A stretch of DNA of 64,000 nucleotides from Oreohelix idahoensis (Eukaryota; Mollusca; Gastropoda; Stylommatophora; Oreohelicidae), in NCBI GenBank assembly GCA_024509875.1, contig JAMPIV010013758.1, forward strand, positions 310,001-374,000, in the 5' to 3' direction. Position numbers and translations under genes: made by a program. Each line of letters starts with the position of its first letter. The stretch's first letter is position 1. The notes beneath the pieces were generated by a model that worked only from the letters and a program-made list of their open reading frames with translations, made no database searches and was not told the DNA's origin. Below are positions 12,231 through 23,050 of this stretch, piece by piece.

Positions 12231-12295
12231 TTAAATTCCGTCAAAACCATGATGATGTATCTTTTTTTTTCTCTTTTAATAAAGTTCTGCTTCGT

Positions 12296-12350
12296 TTTGG
12301 CGAGGCACGTCTCGTTCAACCCAGTCGGTTATATTAGGGCGCATGTCCAA
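12296..12350 (+). repeat. Short dispersed repeat shared with 51400-51465
   Basis: GGCGAGGCACGTC, followed by TTCAACCCAG and GGTTATAT, recurs at 51400-51465 with small differences. It probably belongs to a dispersed element whose borders I cannot see. Nothing in it is coding. Confidence 0.5.
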
Positions 12351-12747
12351 ATATAAAAAACCCTTAGGTCTGGGGTAAGTAATTTTTTTATTATATCTGA
12401 TAAGTTGCGTGGACCATGAATTTGATTATCGGCAAATCTGCCTGAGTATTTATACCTAAGGACGGACCAAACGAACGCGTACGGACAGAACTTTACAGAC
12501 CATTATTTTATAAGATGTGGAGTCTATTATATTGTCAAGTGTAAAGAAGTCGTCAATAAATATTTAAACGTTGGTCAGTCTTCGCTGCAGTTTGATTCCA
12601 GTTGTATGATGTTACGGAGCGTGCATGTTAGATATTGACACCAAAATATATTGACCCACGACATATATGCAACACCAGCAAGTGCACCCGTAACATGTAC
12701 GAACCAGTCATATGTAACATCGAAGCCGTGTTACACTAAAAGTAACC

Positions 12748-13060
12748 CACAACAAGCGCATCTCATGGAAAGATAAGAAAACAAATATAGAGGTTATGGA
12801 AAGGCTAGGAATAAACAGAGAAATGATGAATGACAGCGTAATCAAACAGATAGCATATGTATGTCATATAAGACGACAATACCTAGGTGACAACCATAAC
12901 GGAAGGAAGAGTTTAAGACGAACATTCAAGGGGAAGACAGCACTATAAGTGGGAAGACAACATCAAGAGATGGACAGGAAAGAATCTATCACAGCATACC
13001 ATCAAGACAAGAGACAGAAAGTAAGTTGGAGATCCTTTGCAACCGACCTTTCAAGATAAA
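12748..13060 (+). pseudogene. Degenerate 3' end of a LINE reverse transcriptase
   Basis: A frame reads HNKRISWKDKKTNIEVMERL and, further on, IRRQYLG and KWEDNIKRWTGK. These match the C-terminal tail seen after the polymerase domain of many RTE-like LINE proteins (the RISW-D-K-TN-EV and RRQ-LGH type motifs, then the W-DNIK-W-G segment). It is interrupted by frameshifts and a stop near 13021. Only the last ~100 codons of the element are represented. It differs from the LINE A, B and C copies elsewhere in this window. Confidence 0.55.
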
Positions 13061-13289
13061 GATGGTAGATAATTTAATTTCACCTCAAAATGACGTAAAG
13101 CACATCAGAAATTTAAAATACTCTGCTTTACAATTCATTTTTCTTTATTTCATAAATAATCTATGTGTGCAGGTTTCTCCGCATTTTCTCGTGAGCGTGT
13201 TTATTTTATCAGTCACAGTTAGTGAAGCATTGACAAGGAGCGGTTTTATCCAGAAGAAACGGAGGACCATGTGCTACCGCTATTCACAG

Positions 13290-13550
13290 TTGAGCCTTAC
13301 TGTGGTGTCTTCTGCTGTTTTTTGTGTTTGTAAAGGTGCTGGGTTCGAATCACGTTACCGACACGCTCCAGTTTACCCAGCTGTAAATGGGTACATGACT
13401 CTGTTCTTTAAGTTAGGGAAGGAAAAGGCAGTGAGCAAGGGAACTGGTCACACCACTTCTCTATGCCGGACCTAGTATGGTGAAGTATCTAACACTTCAC
13501 TCCCCTACGGCAGTATCAGCTATGGGACTAACTTGACCTTTATACTTGAG
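13290..13550 (+). mobile_element. tRNA-type SINE copy
   Basis: It contains GGGTTCGAATCAC, a good RNA polymerase III B-box, then CCCAGCTGTAAATGGGTACA. The downstream body, with GGCAGTGAGCAAGG and TAACACTTCACTCCCCTACG, matches sequence at 25548, 28809 and 32604 and, inverted, at 13613-13760. No convincing A-box was located by eye. Open frames through it are not genes. Confidence 0.65.
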
Positions 13551-13612
13551 TATTGTATGTGTGTTGACGAAGATAGATGCATTGTCAGCATGGAATTAAC
13601 AAGTGTAAGGTT

Positions 13613-13760
13613 AAGGCAGACCCTTAGCAGATACTGCCGTAGTAGAGTCAAGTGTTGGAGACTTCACTATACTAATTCTCAGCTTTATGAGGTGGGGTGA
13701 CCAGCTACTTCCTCGCGGTCTTTGCCTTCCCTAACTGTGGTAAAGTGGGATGATATAAAT
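13613..13760 (-). mobile_element. Inverted partial SINE copy
   Basis: The reverse complement reads TTAGGGAAGGCAAAGACCGC, then CTGGTCACCCCACCT and CTACGGCAGTATC. It matches the body of the 13290-13550 SINE. The two form an inverted pair separated by about 60 bp, able to fold back on itself. Confidence 0.65.
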
Positions 13761-14129
13761 ATTTATAGGGGACTTAATGTACTGACTGAGATCAGCTGTG
13801 AAGGTATCTGTATCTAATAAGTGTGGTGTATTACAGATGACCTTACTTTGCTACCACATTTAGACCTCAGTCAGACTTATTCTGGAATATTATGATGACT
13901 ACGTTGAATGTCTAGGGTTATGATAATGATGCAGTGTATGTTCACAACAACCAACAGACAGATAAACAATTTAATTTGATCCACAATACTTTACAACACT
14001 GTGACACTCACATACATAGAACACTCTATAAGACTATCTTAATAAGTCAAGTGTTAACTTGTAAAATATGTATTAATTCCTTTCAATAATAGATATCCTG
14101 ATTCAACGACAAAGTGAACCAGGAATCAC

Positions 14130-14830
14130 TTACTTACTTAGTCGTCCCCCTTCTACCGTGAGGTGTAGAGGTTTGGAAGAGAGAGCGCCAGACTATTCTA
14201 TCGGCTGTCTTCCTCCTGGCCTGGTTCCATTCTAGTCCTCGGTCCTTCAAAGATTGTCTAATGTTGTCCTCCCAGCGGACTCTGGGTCGTCCTCGGGGTC
14301 TGGATCCTTGGCTCTTTGTTTCCCATGCTTGTCGTGGTAGCCGATCTTCTCCCATTCTGCAGACATGGCCAAACCATCTTAGTTGGGACTGTTCTACTTG
14401 GGTCTGTAGGGGGTGGCATTTTAGGCCTTGACGTATCGTCTGGTTGCGTACCATGTCTCTTCTTGTTACTTCAACCACCTTCCTCAGATACCTCATTTCT
14501 GAGGTTTGGATCTGGCTTTTATGGGTTGTAGTCATTGCCCATGACTCGCATGCATATGTCAAGACTGGGACATAGGTGGAGCGGTATACAGCCATCTTCG
14601 TTTTCTTACCAACCTCTCTCTTGCTGAGGAATCCTCGATTTATGGCCTGAAAAAGTCTCCCAGCTGCTGCTTTTCGAGTGGCCAACTCTTCTTTGATGCC
14701 TCCCTTTCGGTCTATAATAGCTCCGAGGTATTTAAAGTGGTCGACCTGCTCCAGGACCTGTTCTCCCAGCTTAATCTGATGTCTTCTTTCTTCTCGTGAT
14801 ATCACCATGGATTTTGTTTTAGAGCTGCTT
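14130..14830 (-). mobile_element. 5'-truncated LINE A insertion with 12-bp TSD
   Basis: About 700 bp corresponding to the 3' end of the LINE at 26370-28808, ending in (TTAC)n on the plus strand. Perfect direct repeats ACCAGGAATCAC lie at 14118-14129 and 14831-14842. This is a textbook target-primed insertion. It has diverged from the 26-31 kb copies by scattered substitutions, so it is an older event. Confidence 0.9.
14134..14808 (-). pseudogene. LINE A reverse transcriptase C-terminal fragment
   Basis: The open frame of 224 residues covers only the thumb and C-terminal tail of the LINE A protein. It starts near MVISREERRH and contains YLGAIIDRKGG, RWFGHVCRMGEDRLPRQAW and GRPRVRWEDNIRQ. The catalytic FADD and the whole endonuclease are absent through 5' truncation, so it cannot encode an active polymerase. 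The C-terminal region is of the type found in RTE-like elements, where its function is poorly known. Confidence 0.85.
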
Positions 14831-14842
14831 ACCAGGAATCAC

Positions 14843-16468
14843 AATCAAATGTAATCACAAGTTGTATGTACACAATTTATAGATAGGATCTTTGTATTGA
14901 CATATATTATTATTACAATATGTGTGTAAGTAGTGATGTAGTACTATGAGGTAATACTGGCTTTTCAATCTAGGTTGTTGTTTGTCATCATGACTTCAAG
15001 TGTTTGTTTCTGGTGGAAATAATATTGGAAAGGTTCACAGTTTCTTTTTATTTGAAACAAATAACTGTCCCTCTTGATTTTATGTATAGTCAATTTTAGA
15101 GGGGGGTATACACAAGATTGAGCTGCTCTGGCCAACGAAATCTTAACTTCTGTGTGGGCGGCAGGAAACAGTCTCCACTGCTCGCATGCTTCACCGTTTT
15201 CTTGAGTAACAACACAGGTCGATATCTTGACCAAGGAGTATGCTACCAGCTTCTGGAGTCAGCAAAACTCAGACCAGGTGCTGCTTTAATACTTTAGTAC
15301 CACGGTCCCTGAAACAAGAAGGTTGTACCTCCTACTTCAGAACTAATTTATAATCTATTTCCACACTGAAGCACAATACATAACAAACACAGAGTTCAGC
15401 GCGGTAGGCCAACTGCTAGCTTCTCATGAACAATATACACCAGTATTCCTCTCCCTAATGGTTACAACGCCTCTGCAATTCCAGCATTACTTCCTTCTAT
15501 TCAATAAGATAGGTGGCATAGTACTATTTGGCAATCCCATGCAGTTATACTCCTCTCCGACAAGTTTTGTTCAGGTTGGAGCAATATCTAGGCTTTGCCT
15601 CATGTTTGTTACTGAACCACACACATACAGACATGAATTATCAATTCACATTCAATTTTCATCTAAAAGATATCAAATATGTCTATCTTACCACAATTCA
15701 GGGAAATATTAAACAAATACGTTGACTGGCGATGAGTTATGACACAATTCCGATCTGCCTCTGTCCCAGACTTTTATTAGAAAAATATGAGCTGGATCTC
15801 AACGCACTTGCTTTTACTAAGTTTATTTTCAAAAAGTGGCACTGAACTATAGTCAATGAGACCATGTTTACAAAAGCATTTGAAAAAAATGTACCCTTCC
15901 TATCGTTTCCATTAACAACCAAAAATAGTATTTGCAGTCGACTAATCATGTTTCGCCTTACATATAATTCTAGCCAATCAAATCGGATTTAACGTGGTGG
16001 CCTCATTTCCTCTAAAGCAGTGTCCAAACACGCCATTATGAGCAAATATGATCCTGTGTTGTCAGACAACACCACTATAATATTTTGGCTATAATTTGTT
16101 AATTATTAGACTATTTGCTTAACACCTAACATATTCTTTGTCAGCAAGACCTAAGGCACCCAAATATATAAGTTTAATGGAGCTAAGTGGCTGCGTTCAA
16201 AATATGTATTTTCTTCTACCACCCGTTCACTTCTATACGATGGGGTGTCTTCTGTACTGTCAGGCTAATGTCAGGATTTCAGACGTAAAACAGTATTGTG
16301 TCATGTTTCCTAATAAGCATTAAACATGTTTTTTAAAACCTTACCTCGTATTGGTAGTGTTTTTTGTCACTGTTTATTTGAAAAAAAGCAAGCCTGCATG
16401 CCTTTCGCGTGGGGTGGCATTAATTTCATATCGCGAGACGGTGGTAGTATTGCATGCGTTCCTCCGTA

Positions 16469-16470
<2 letters not shown>
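14843..16470. other. No recognisable gene
   Basis: Mixed-composition DNA. A minus-strand frame of 89 codons at 14965-15234 and several 60-80-codon frames show no family motif. I see no paired splice sites and no terminal repeats. Confidence 0.5.

Positions 16471-16505
<35 letters not shown>
16471..16505 (+). repeat. (TC)n microsatellite
   Basis: About 17 uninterrupted TC dinucleotides. The 'Ser-Leu' repeat frames reading through it are not genes. Confidence 0.95.
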
Positions 16506-16508
<3 letters not shown>

Positions 16509-16879
16509 AAGCCCGTCTGTCTTTTCGTTTACGTAGTGCATAAAATGACATTAATGGAATATTAAATCTAGGTCATTACGCAGTGTGCCTATCTCAAGGT
16601 TTTCTAAGAAATACAGTACACGTTTTATTTTTTTGAAACGCGTGTAGTTTATGCAGTAGGCTTTACTAGCAAACGTGAAAGCGTTACAATTATGCAGACG
16701 AAGTAGAAAAAGGGGATTTTCTTGTTTAGCTAGTATGACGTTCTATAACACAGGCGTACGCTATTGTGACCGCACTGTTCTTTTACCATTCTTCTTTCCT
16801 TTATTGAATTACTTCGTTAGGCTTTACATTTACTTTCTAATTTAGATATGTGGATTTAGAATGTTTCACGACACTAACT

Positions 16880-16985
16880 CAAGAGCAATTGTGCACCCAT
16901 TTACAGCTGGGAAGACTGGAAAGTGACGCTACCAGGTTTGAAACACGGTAACATTTTCTCGAAAACAAGAACTGTAACCACTCTG
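16880..16985 (-). mobile_element. SINE fragment, minus orientation
   Basis: The reverse complement contains CCCAGCTGTAAATGGGTGCA, nearly the same block as in the SINE at 13290. Upstream of it is a decayed B-box-like GTTTCAAACC. Only the central part is recognisable. Confidence 0.5.
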
Positions 16986-17754
16986 GCAAATGGCACTCGA
17001 CAGCAAGTGTACTTATATGTAATTTTCATATATGTTGTTGTTGTTGTTTAACTAAGGCTGCCGACCCTCTCTCTCTCTTTTGCCGCCTATACCAAGTTGA
17101 AGACTCCTTGGTATTATCTACACTGTAGATCTAGGCTTTTCCTGTGGCTTTTCTGCCATTTAGAAACGTGCTGAGTTGAAGTCATGAGCTCCAGTTTCTC
17201 CATTTTGGTTTGCATTTAAAGGATCGTCACATCTGGTCCCAAGCTAAGAGTAAGAAGCGCGTGGCATACTGTGCATTCCCTGCCATCCAAGGGGGCTCTC
17301 CAACTATGCAGAGCTAAAATACTGTGCTCTGGTTCTGGGCTCTCCCAAGGAATTGTCCCGTCCTGCACAGAGCCACTTCTCAGCTTCCCCTGCCTATCAC
17401 TGGGTCCAAAGAGAGATCCTCCTGCATGCAGTCAACAAGGTCAAAGCTAAAGAGTTATGTCCTGGGCTCAAGTGACTTCTCCAAGCTTAGTGTGCTGTGC
17501 TGGGTTCTCAACACGTTTCACTGTGGCAGAATTATGGAAATACATGTCTATATCTATTTTCATTTTCCTCATTTCTCTTATACTCGACTTGTTACCTACA
17601 GATATTTTTCTGTTAACTTTTACTTTCCCACACACAAGCTATCTTTTCCCCCATTTCTTCTAATTTAGCACGCGCAGTTTTAGACCGGATTAGCACGCGA
17701 GTGGTTTTATGTTAATTGTAAGACGCCAGAGATCTAGAATCGTCGTAACAGTGA

Positions 17755-17950
17755 CGAAACAGAGGAGAGTGGCGTTAAGTCTTAACAAAATCTTCGTTAA
17801 GTACCGGGATCAGTGAAATAACGAGAAACAGAGGAGAGCCTGTAAGTAATAGGGTTCTCGATAAGTAATTCACAACTGAGTCTTAACGAGATCTTCGTTA
17901 AGTACCGGGATCAGGGGAAATAAGTCAGAGACAATTGCTATTATCTTCCC
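17755..17950 (+). repeat. Short tandem duplication
   Basis: The blocks GAAACAGAGGAGAG, CTTAACRARATCTTCGTTAA, GTACCGGGATCAG and CTGTAAGTAAT...TCGATAAGTAAT each occur twice or three times between about 17755 and 17995. Unit length is roughly 100-120 bp. It ends immediately before the candidate exon at 17998. Confidence 0.6.
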
Positions 17951-17997
17951 CTGAATCTGTTCGCCTGTAAGTAATAATTCTCGATAAGTAATTTGAG

Positions 17998-18144
17998 ATG
18001 AAAGACTTTGACCGCTGGGAATGGCCATTTGAAGCGGAAGGTGTAAAGTCTGGACTTTGGTCTCAGCGTGAGAAATGCGGGTATTTGCAGAAACGAGTTA
18101 AGGAATATGTAGATTTTCCCAAGGTGCTACATCTGGCAAAGTGA
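17998..18144 (+). CDS. Candidate short first exon or 48-codon ORF, function unknown
   Basis: An ATG at 17998 opens a frame with well-mixed codons, MKDFDRWEWPFEAEG and later QKRVKEYVDFPKVLHLAK, ending at TGA 18142-18144. The same point carries a good 5' splice site (AAA then GTGAGT at 18141), so the frame could continue into a downstream exon that I could not find. The amino-acid composition (Trp, Phe, Glu and Lys mixed) is more protein-like than chance frames nearby. I recognise no family. It may also be a chance frame at the edge of the tandem repeat. Confidence 0.3.
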   Translation: MKDFDRWEWPFEAEGVKSGLWSQREKCGYLQKRVKEYVDFPKVLHLAK

Positions 18145-20580
18145 GTCTGTTTCAGGTCTTAGACGTAACTTATTTCTTTCATCCGAGAGATATATATACT
18201 CTAGATTTCCTACTCAAATTCATCCAAGTACCGCCAGCAAGACTAGAACCTTCTAGCTTTCGAGTCCTAGATCTCTGTTAATAGAGTATCATTTAGTTGG
18301 TCGAATTGGAGATAGTTTCTACTTCTGCGCTGTGGTAAATATATATATATATCTAGCAGTGATTGAGTGATTTAAGTGGTGATCGCTTATTTTATTTCAC
18401 TAGTTAATTTCCGTGTAGAGATATTAAATGATAATTCAGTTATATTCTCTAAAGTTACTGCGTTACAGTGGAAAGCAAATAAATTATATTTCTAGCTACA
18501 CTCATTCGGCTATTAATAAATTTGATTAAACTGCTAGTAACCAGCAAGAGAATAGTTTAACTAACTAAGTAAATGCACTGATGACTCATGAGTATTGACG
18601 AAATATAATTTTATGTATTTCTAATTCATGATGATGGGTTTTTTAAATGACTAGAATTTATTTCACGGAAGTTTAACGATGAGACTAGCTCTAAGCTTGT
18701 GGTTTCTAATTTAAGTTGAATAACCGAAGTGAATATTATTTACGCGTAGGATTAGATATACTATTAGGGTTGAGTATTTATGTGTTTCTTTTCTTCCCTA
18801 TACAGTATTTTGGGTCATAAGCCCTAAATCTTACCAGCGGCTTTCAGTACCTATGTAACTGAGAAGAACTTTACTTAAAGAACATTCTGAATATAATTAA
18901 ATAAATTAAGGGGCTGCTGTAAAACTGGTAAGGAATATAAGTTTATAAACTAATAAAACGGTATTGAATATAATTACCGGGTTTTGCAAGTGACCTGTCT
19001 GGCGTCGTGTTTTTACACCAAGAAGAACGACAGAGTACTGGCCCAAAAGTGATGTTAAGAATAAATGGTAACTGGACTTACAGAATATCGAGATTTCTTT
19101 CTCAAGTTCATATATACTTCGCCTGTGGTGGCGACTGAAATAACATTTGACATTTCCCATATAACGACCATTGTGTTGTGAAGGAGATTTATCCTAAACC
19201 GATTTATGTACCTGACATTCAACTTAACGAGTGAAGTTCCAAGCTATTGTACACTGTAAACATTAGATATCATAAGTACTTTCCTAACTGGACAAAAATT
19301 GAAGTGACCTTCATCAGCCTCCTATTACAACAGTGAGACAAACGTTTCCCAACATTTTGATTAATTAGTCTTTGAAGAAACTGGGGTTTGACTCGCCAGT
19401 AAACTCAAACTTGGATGGTCTGTGAGTGACTGAACAATTTGTTCCAAATGTTATGATAAGCAACGATTAGGTAAGAGTGCGCATGTTGTCTGTGATCACA
19501 GCTGTCAGAGCGAGAGAATAACAGGGATGAATAATTCGTTTATGATTTAACCCATGTAATAACTTTGTATTTTCTCTTGTATGCAAGTTTTTGCTAATGC
19601 TATTTTCCTCTTAGGATAGATTAATGTATATAAACTCTGTTTTTTACTGAGAAAGGGAAAACCTTGGACCTTAGTGTATAAATCTGTGACTCTTTGGGCT
19701 ATAACTTCTCTTATAACGGGATCTTGGCAACCGAGGGGGAAAGGATTTCACCTATGAGTCTATCTCTTTAATTGATTCTTAACCTATGTTTATTGTATTT
19801 GATTTGATATTCAATATTGTCGATGTAAAGTTTCTTTTTTATGATAAATAAAAATTTACATAAATTTTATCTACGTGTGGCGGTCAGCTTGTTCAAAAAG
19901 ATCCCTATTTCATAGATATAGTTTTTTCACGTATGTGCGTCTAATCGTCGTCACTTATCTGTGCCTGTGTATATGTGAGTGGTTAAATATATAAATATAT
20001 ATATATATTTATAGGAAACTGTCTGATCTGAACTCTCAGTCGTAATCGATAGGCGGGTTTGATTATCTATCAAATCCAGGGACAGATTTTACCTTTCACC
20101 ATTTCACTTGTGAAATTCTATTTCTTTACCTTATCTCCCACTGAGCCATCACCTGTTCTAGTCCTATTCAGTCCTATTCAGGAGGGACCAAAAGTGATCT
20201 TAATTACCCTATCGAAAATATACGACATTCACCACAGTGGGAATCACTGGAAGTGTGTGGATGATTTCAAGTGTCAGTGAGGGTGTAATTAGCTTCACAG
20301 ACATATGTTCACGTCCTCAAATGTATAATATAGCGTTGTGCATAGCGTGGTCATATAAGGTGTCACGGGTTGCCTCTCCTTTGTTCTTTAGTGATGGTCC
20401 AGGAATGGCCAAAACCAATGTGGGTCTTCAAAAGTATCTACCTTCGAGCAAGATTACTCTTGGCAGAGATGCAAATAGAAGGATGATGATGCTTCTACCT
20501 TGATGGAATTTTCACAAGATATTCAGAAATCAAGAACAATGCTGAATGTGTCTAAGCACAGTTAACTTATTATCTGCCCG
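18145..20580. other. No recognisable gene
   Basis: AT-rich, with short (AT)n runs near 18340 and 19990-20010 and a small direct repeat AGTCCTATTC at about 20160-20180. Frames of 70-90 codons at 18906-19160 and 20059-20503 have no recognisable motif. Confidence 0.5.
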
Positions 20581-20585
20581 ACAAC

Positions 20586-21532
20586 TTTTGTGAAGAGAGA
20601 TATTTGTATGATTTAGCTCGCTCAAGCCCCCCGCTGATTTAATTCAAAGACATCTTAATTTAGTAGCTCTGTTTTAAGTGTATTTAAGGTGACTGAGACA
20701 TACGGGCGCAGTACACTCAAAAAGTTTAAATCAACTATAAATTTGTAAATATGCAAATAAAAAGTTTAATAATCTTACTTACTTACTTACTTAGTCGTTC
20801 CCCTTCTACCGTGAAGTGTAGAGGTTTGGAAGAGAGAGCGCCAGACCATTCTATCAGCTGTCTTCTTCCTGGCCTGGTTCCATTCTAGTCCTCGGTCCTT
20901 CAAAGATTGTCTAATGTTGTCCTCCCAGCGAACTCTGGGTCGTCCTGGAGGTCTGGATCCCTGGCTCTTTGTTTCCCATGCTTGTCGTGGTAGCCGATCT
21001 TCTCCCATTCTGCAGTTTAATAATCAATTATATTTAACAGTGTAAAATGAATAATTCTTTTAAAAACAGGTAACCATCACAGGGTGATGTTATGGATACT
21101 GAGGGAATTGTCTGAAAGTTCACTTGGCAGCTTTTAAGTTTGTACTTAGCTGTCAGTAAGTTTTTTAGTTTCTGCGCTAGCCAATGTTTGGTTCTTTGCA
21201 GGTTATGGACTGGTTCATTCACGTCACTGGTCAATTCTGGAGGTTGTGACACGTTCCAAGAAATATCAGGGAGTAATCACGAAGCTGGTCCAGCGTCTTT
21301 AAGACCCGTCTGATGATGGTGTCTAGCGTTGACAGCAGGCCACTTATACTACACACTTTGTTCCAGAGACAGGACCCTCAGCTGGTACCACCGACTAGTA
21401 TCATGAAACAAGAGAGACAAATACCCTCCTGAGTATTGGGTTTCCTGACACAGAATCATGTCCCCCCCCCCCCCCCTTTCATTCCACTATCCCATCTACC
21501 TCAGAACTTTACCCTCTTTGAGCATTAATGTC
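20586..21532 (+). repeat. Repeat R1, copy 1 (interrupted by LINE A)
   Basis: This non-coding segment matches 39577-40250 in the same orientation. Landmarks include CACTTGGCAGCTTTTA, CGTCTGATGATGGTG, CTCA(A/G)CTGGTACCACC and CTACCTCAGA. It carries a 15-C homopolymer at 21462-21476 and is interrupted by a LINE A fragment at 20775-21013 that copy 2 lacks. No protein is encoded. Confidence 0.75.
20775..21013 (-). mobile_element. 239-bp LINE A 3' fragment with 12-bp TSD
   Basis: It starts with (TTAC)4 and encodes the last ~73 residues of the LINE A protein on the minus strand (MGEDRLPRQAWETKSQ... to RRGTTK). Direct repeats AGTTTAATAATC at 20763-20774 and 21014-21025 bound it. The paralogous R1 copy near 39760 shows the corresponding site empty (AATTTAATAATC running straight on). 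It is strongly 5'-truncated and non-functional. Confidence 0.92.
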
Positions 21533-21540
21533 AATCCCAG

Positions 21541-21852
21541 TGAGCAGGACCCAAACGCATCAAAAGTGAGGAATGCAGTAAGCGACCCATAGCTTGACTG
21601 CCTGCGTCAGGGTCAGCGAACCAGAGCTGACCAAGACCCTACTCCACCTCCACGTGGTGATCCTGGAAACAGGCTGCATCACTGCAGTCTGGCTGAGGAG
21701 TAGGGATTGAAGAGGGAAGGCAAACCCGGTTCCAAAAAATGTCGTGCGGAAGTCGGATGTGTCGGCCGAAAGGCGCAAATACCGCAGCTTTGCTGTAAAC
21801 GGACACAACGCAAACAACGTCCTATTCAGGACGAACGAAGAAGAAGAAGAAG
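21541..21852 (+). mobile_element. SINE-like insert with (GAA)n tail and 8-bp TSD
   Basis: A 312-bp insert ends in CAGGACGAACGAAGAAGAAG and is flanked by AATCCCAG at 21533-21540 and 21853-21860. The minus-strand frame of 104 codons across it is not a gene. Part of it (GAATGCAGTAAGCGACCCATAG) recurs inverted near 39470-39510. No clear tRNA, 7SL or 5S head was recognised. Its 3' end resembles the LINE C tail (AGGACG then GAAGAAG). Confidence 0.65.
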
Positions 21853-21860
21853 AATCCCAG

Positions 21861-23050
21861 TAAGCGGAAAACATTCATAACATTTATATTGAATATCTTT
21901 ACATTTGCAATGGTGGAAAAGGTGAATAATATAATAAGTATGTACATCAGTTCTATCATCATCCACTCCCTGCTCCATATGGATCTTGGGACTACCTCTG
22001 CTCTTGGGAGAAACCCGCATAAAGCAGTCACTAGCTCTTGCAGTGGTGGTTCATGAAACCATCATTCTATATGCTGAGGTTGTCAGCTTCATACGACATG
22101 GACATCCACTAGCAATTTTCACATGTTAATAAATGCAAAATATAGAATTTAAAAATGTACAGCTCACCCCAAAATCTCTTTGGGAATACTGATTCCTAGC
22201 TCAGAGAAACAGTTAAAGCAGCTTGGTTAAGATGCCTCCTACACGCGGTCTGTGGTATTATTTACACTAGGCTCCCACTCTGACTTTGTGTTCAAATTCC
22301 TAGGATTCTGGCTTTCCGTGTTAATGCAGGTAGAGTTTTCCTGGGATATAAGTATACAAGATGCTCAAACAAGGTTCGGTCAGATAAACGGAATTCTGAT
22401 CCTATTCCTTACTCTGGCTAGCTGGCTGTCTTCTTGACGAGGTAAATTTCATATTGTTCTAAACCGGCGAAAGTGTCAGATTATATTGCAACTTTCATCC
22501 CACGCACGTTGTTGTTACTATCTGACCAGGCTCCAATCAGAAGCGTTGTTTATAAGATCTAGAATTGCTCAGCCAATTGTATTCAATCATGCGTGTTATG
22601 ATGGGGTTTATCCCAACAATATCCTCATAGGAAAATTCTGCGTGATGTTTAAAAAGTAACTTTCCATATAAGGAATTGTTATTTCCGGCGATTATCGGTC
22701 CCGTTTACACTCACGACTTCCTACGTTATCACAAATAATATCTTCCCTGAAATGTATTACAACATTACGTCTTTCAGGTGCGTGTCTGTAATAGGTCACC
22801 ACTGGATAATTTACTGCCCTGTACCTGTGCAAACAAATATTAATCGTGTGACCATCTGGGTTGTGTTCTCTCCACGAGAGAAATTAGGAAGTTACAATAG
22901 CCATATCAGCGATAACCAAGCTCGCGGGGCGATTTTCGTGTTAATCCGGCCCGCCAATGTCTGGTACACGAGAATTTTACCAACATGACTGTCGGTCCAT
23001 TTTATATCACCTATCTACTCTCTCAGCAGGGATGATCAGGTAAACAGAAA
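21861..23050 (+). repeat. Repeat R2, copy 1
   Basis: Non-coding segment collinear with 46310-47500, and with the corrupted copy at 43110-44050. Landmarks are AAAGCAGTCAC, CAGTGGTGGTTCA, CTAGCAATTTTCACAT, GGGCGATTTT.GTGTTAATC and CAGCAGGGA.GAT. The match runs through most of its length with many small indels. No terminal inverted repeat or protein was recognised. Confidence 0.65.

Noticed and set aside
13320..13360. A functional tRNA gene at the GGGTTCGAATC motif
   Set aside because: Only a B-box-like element is present; acceptor and anticodon stems do not form, and the flanks match a SINE.
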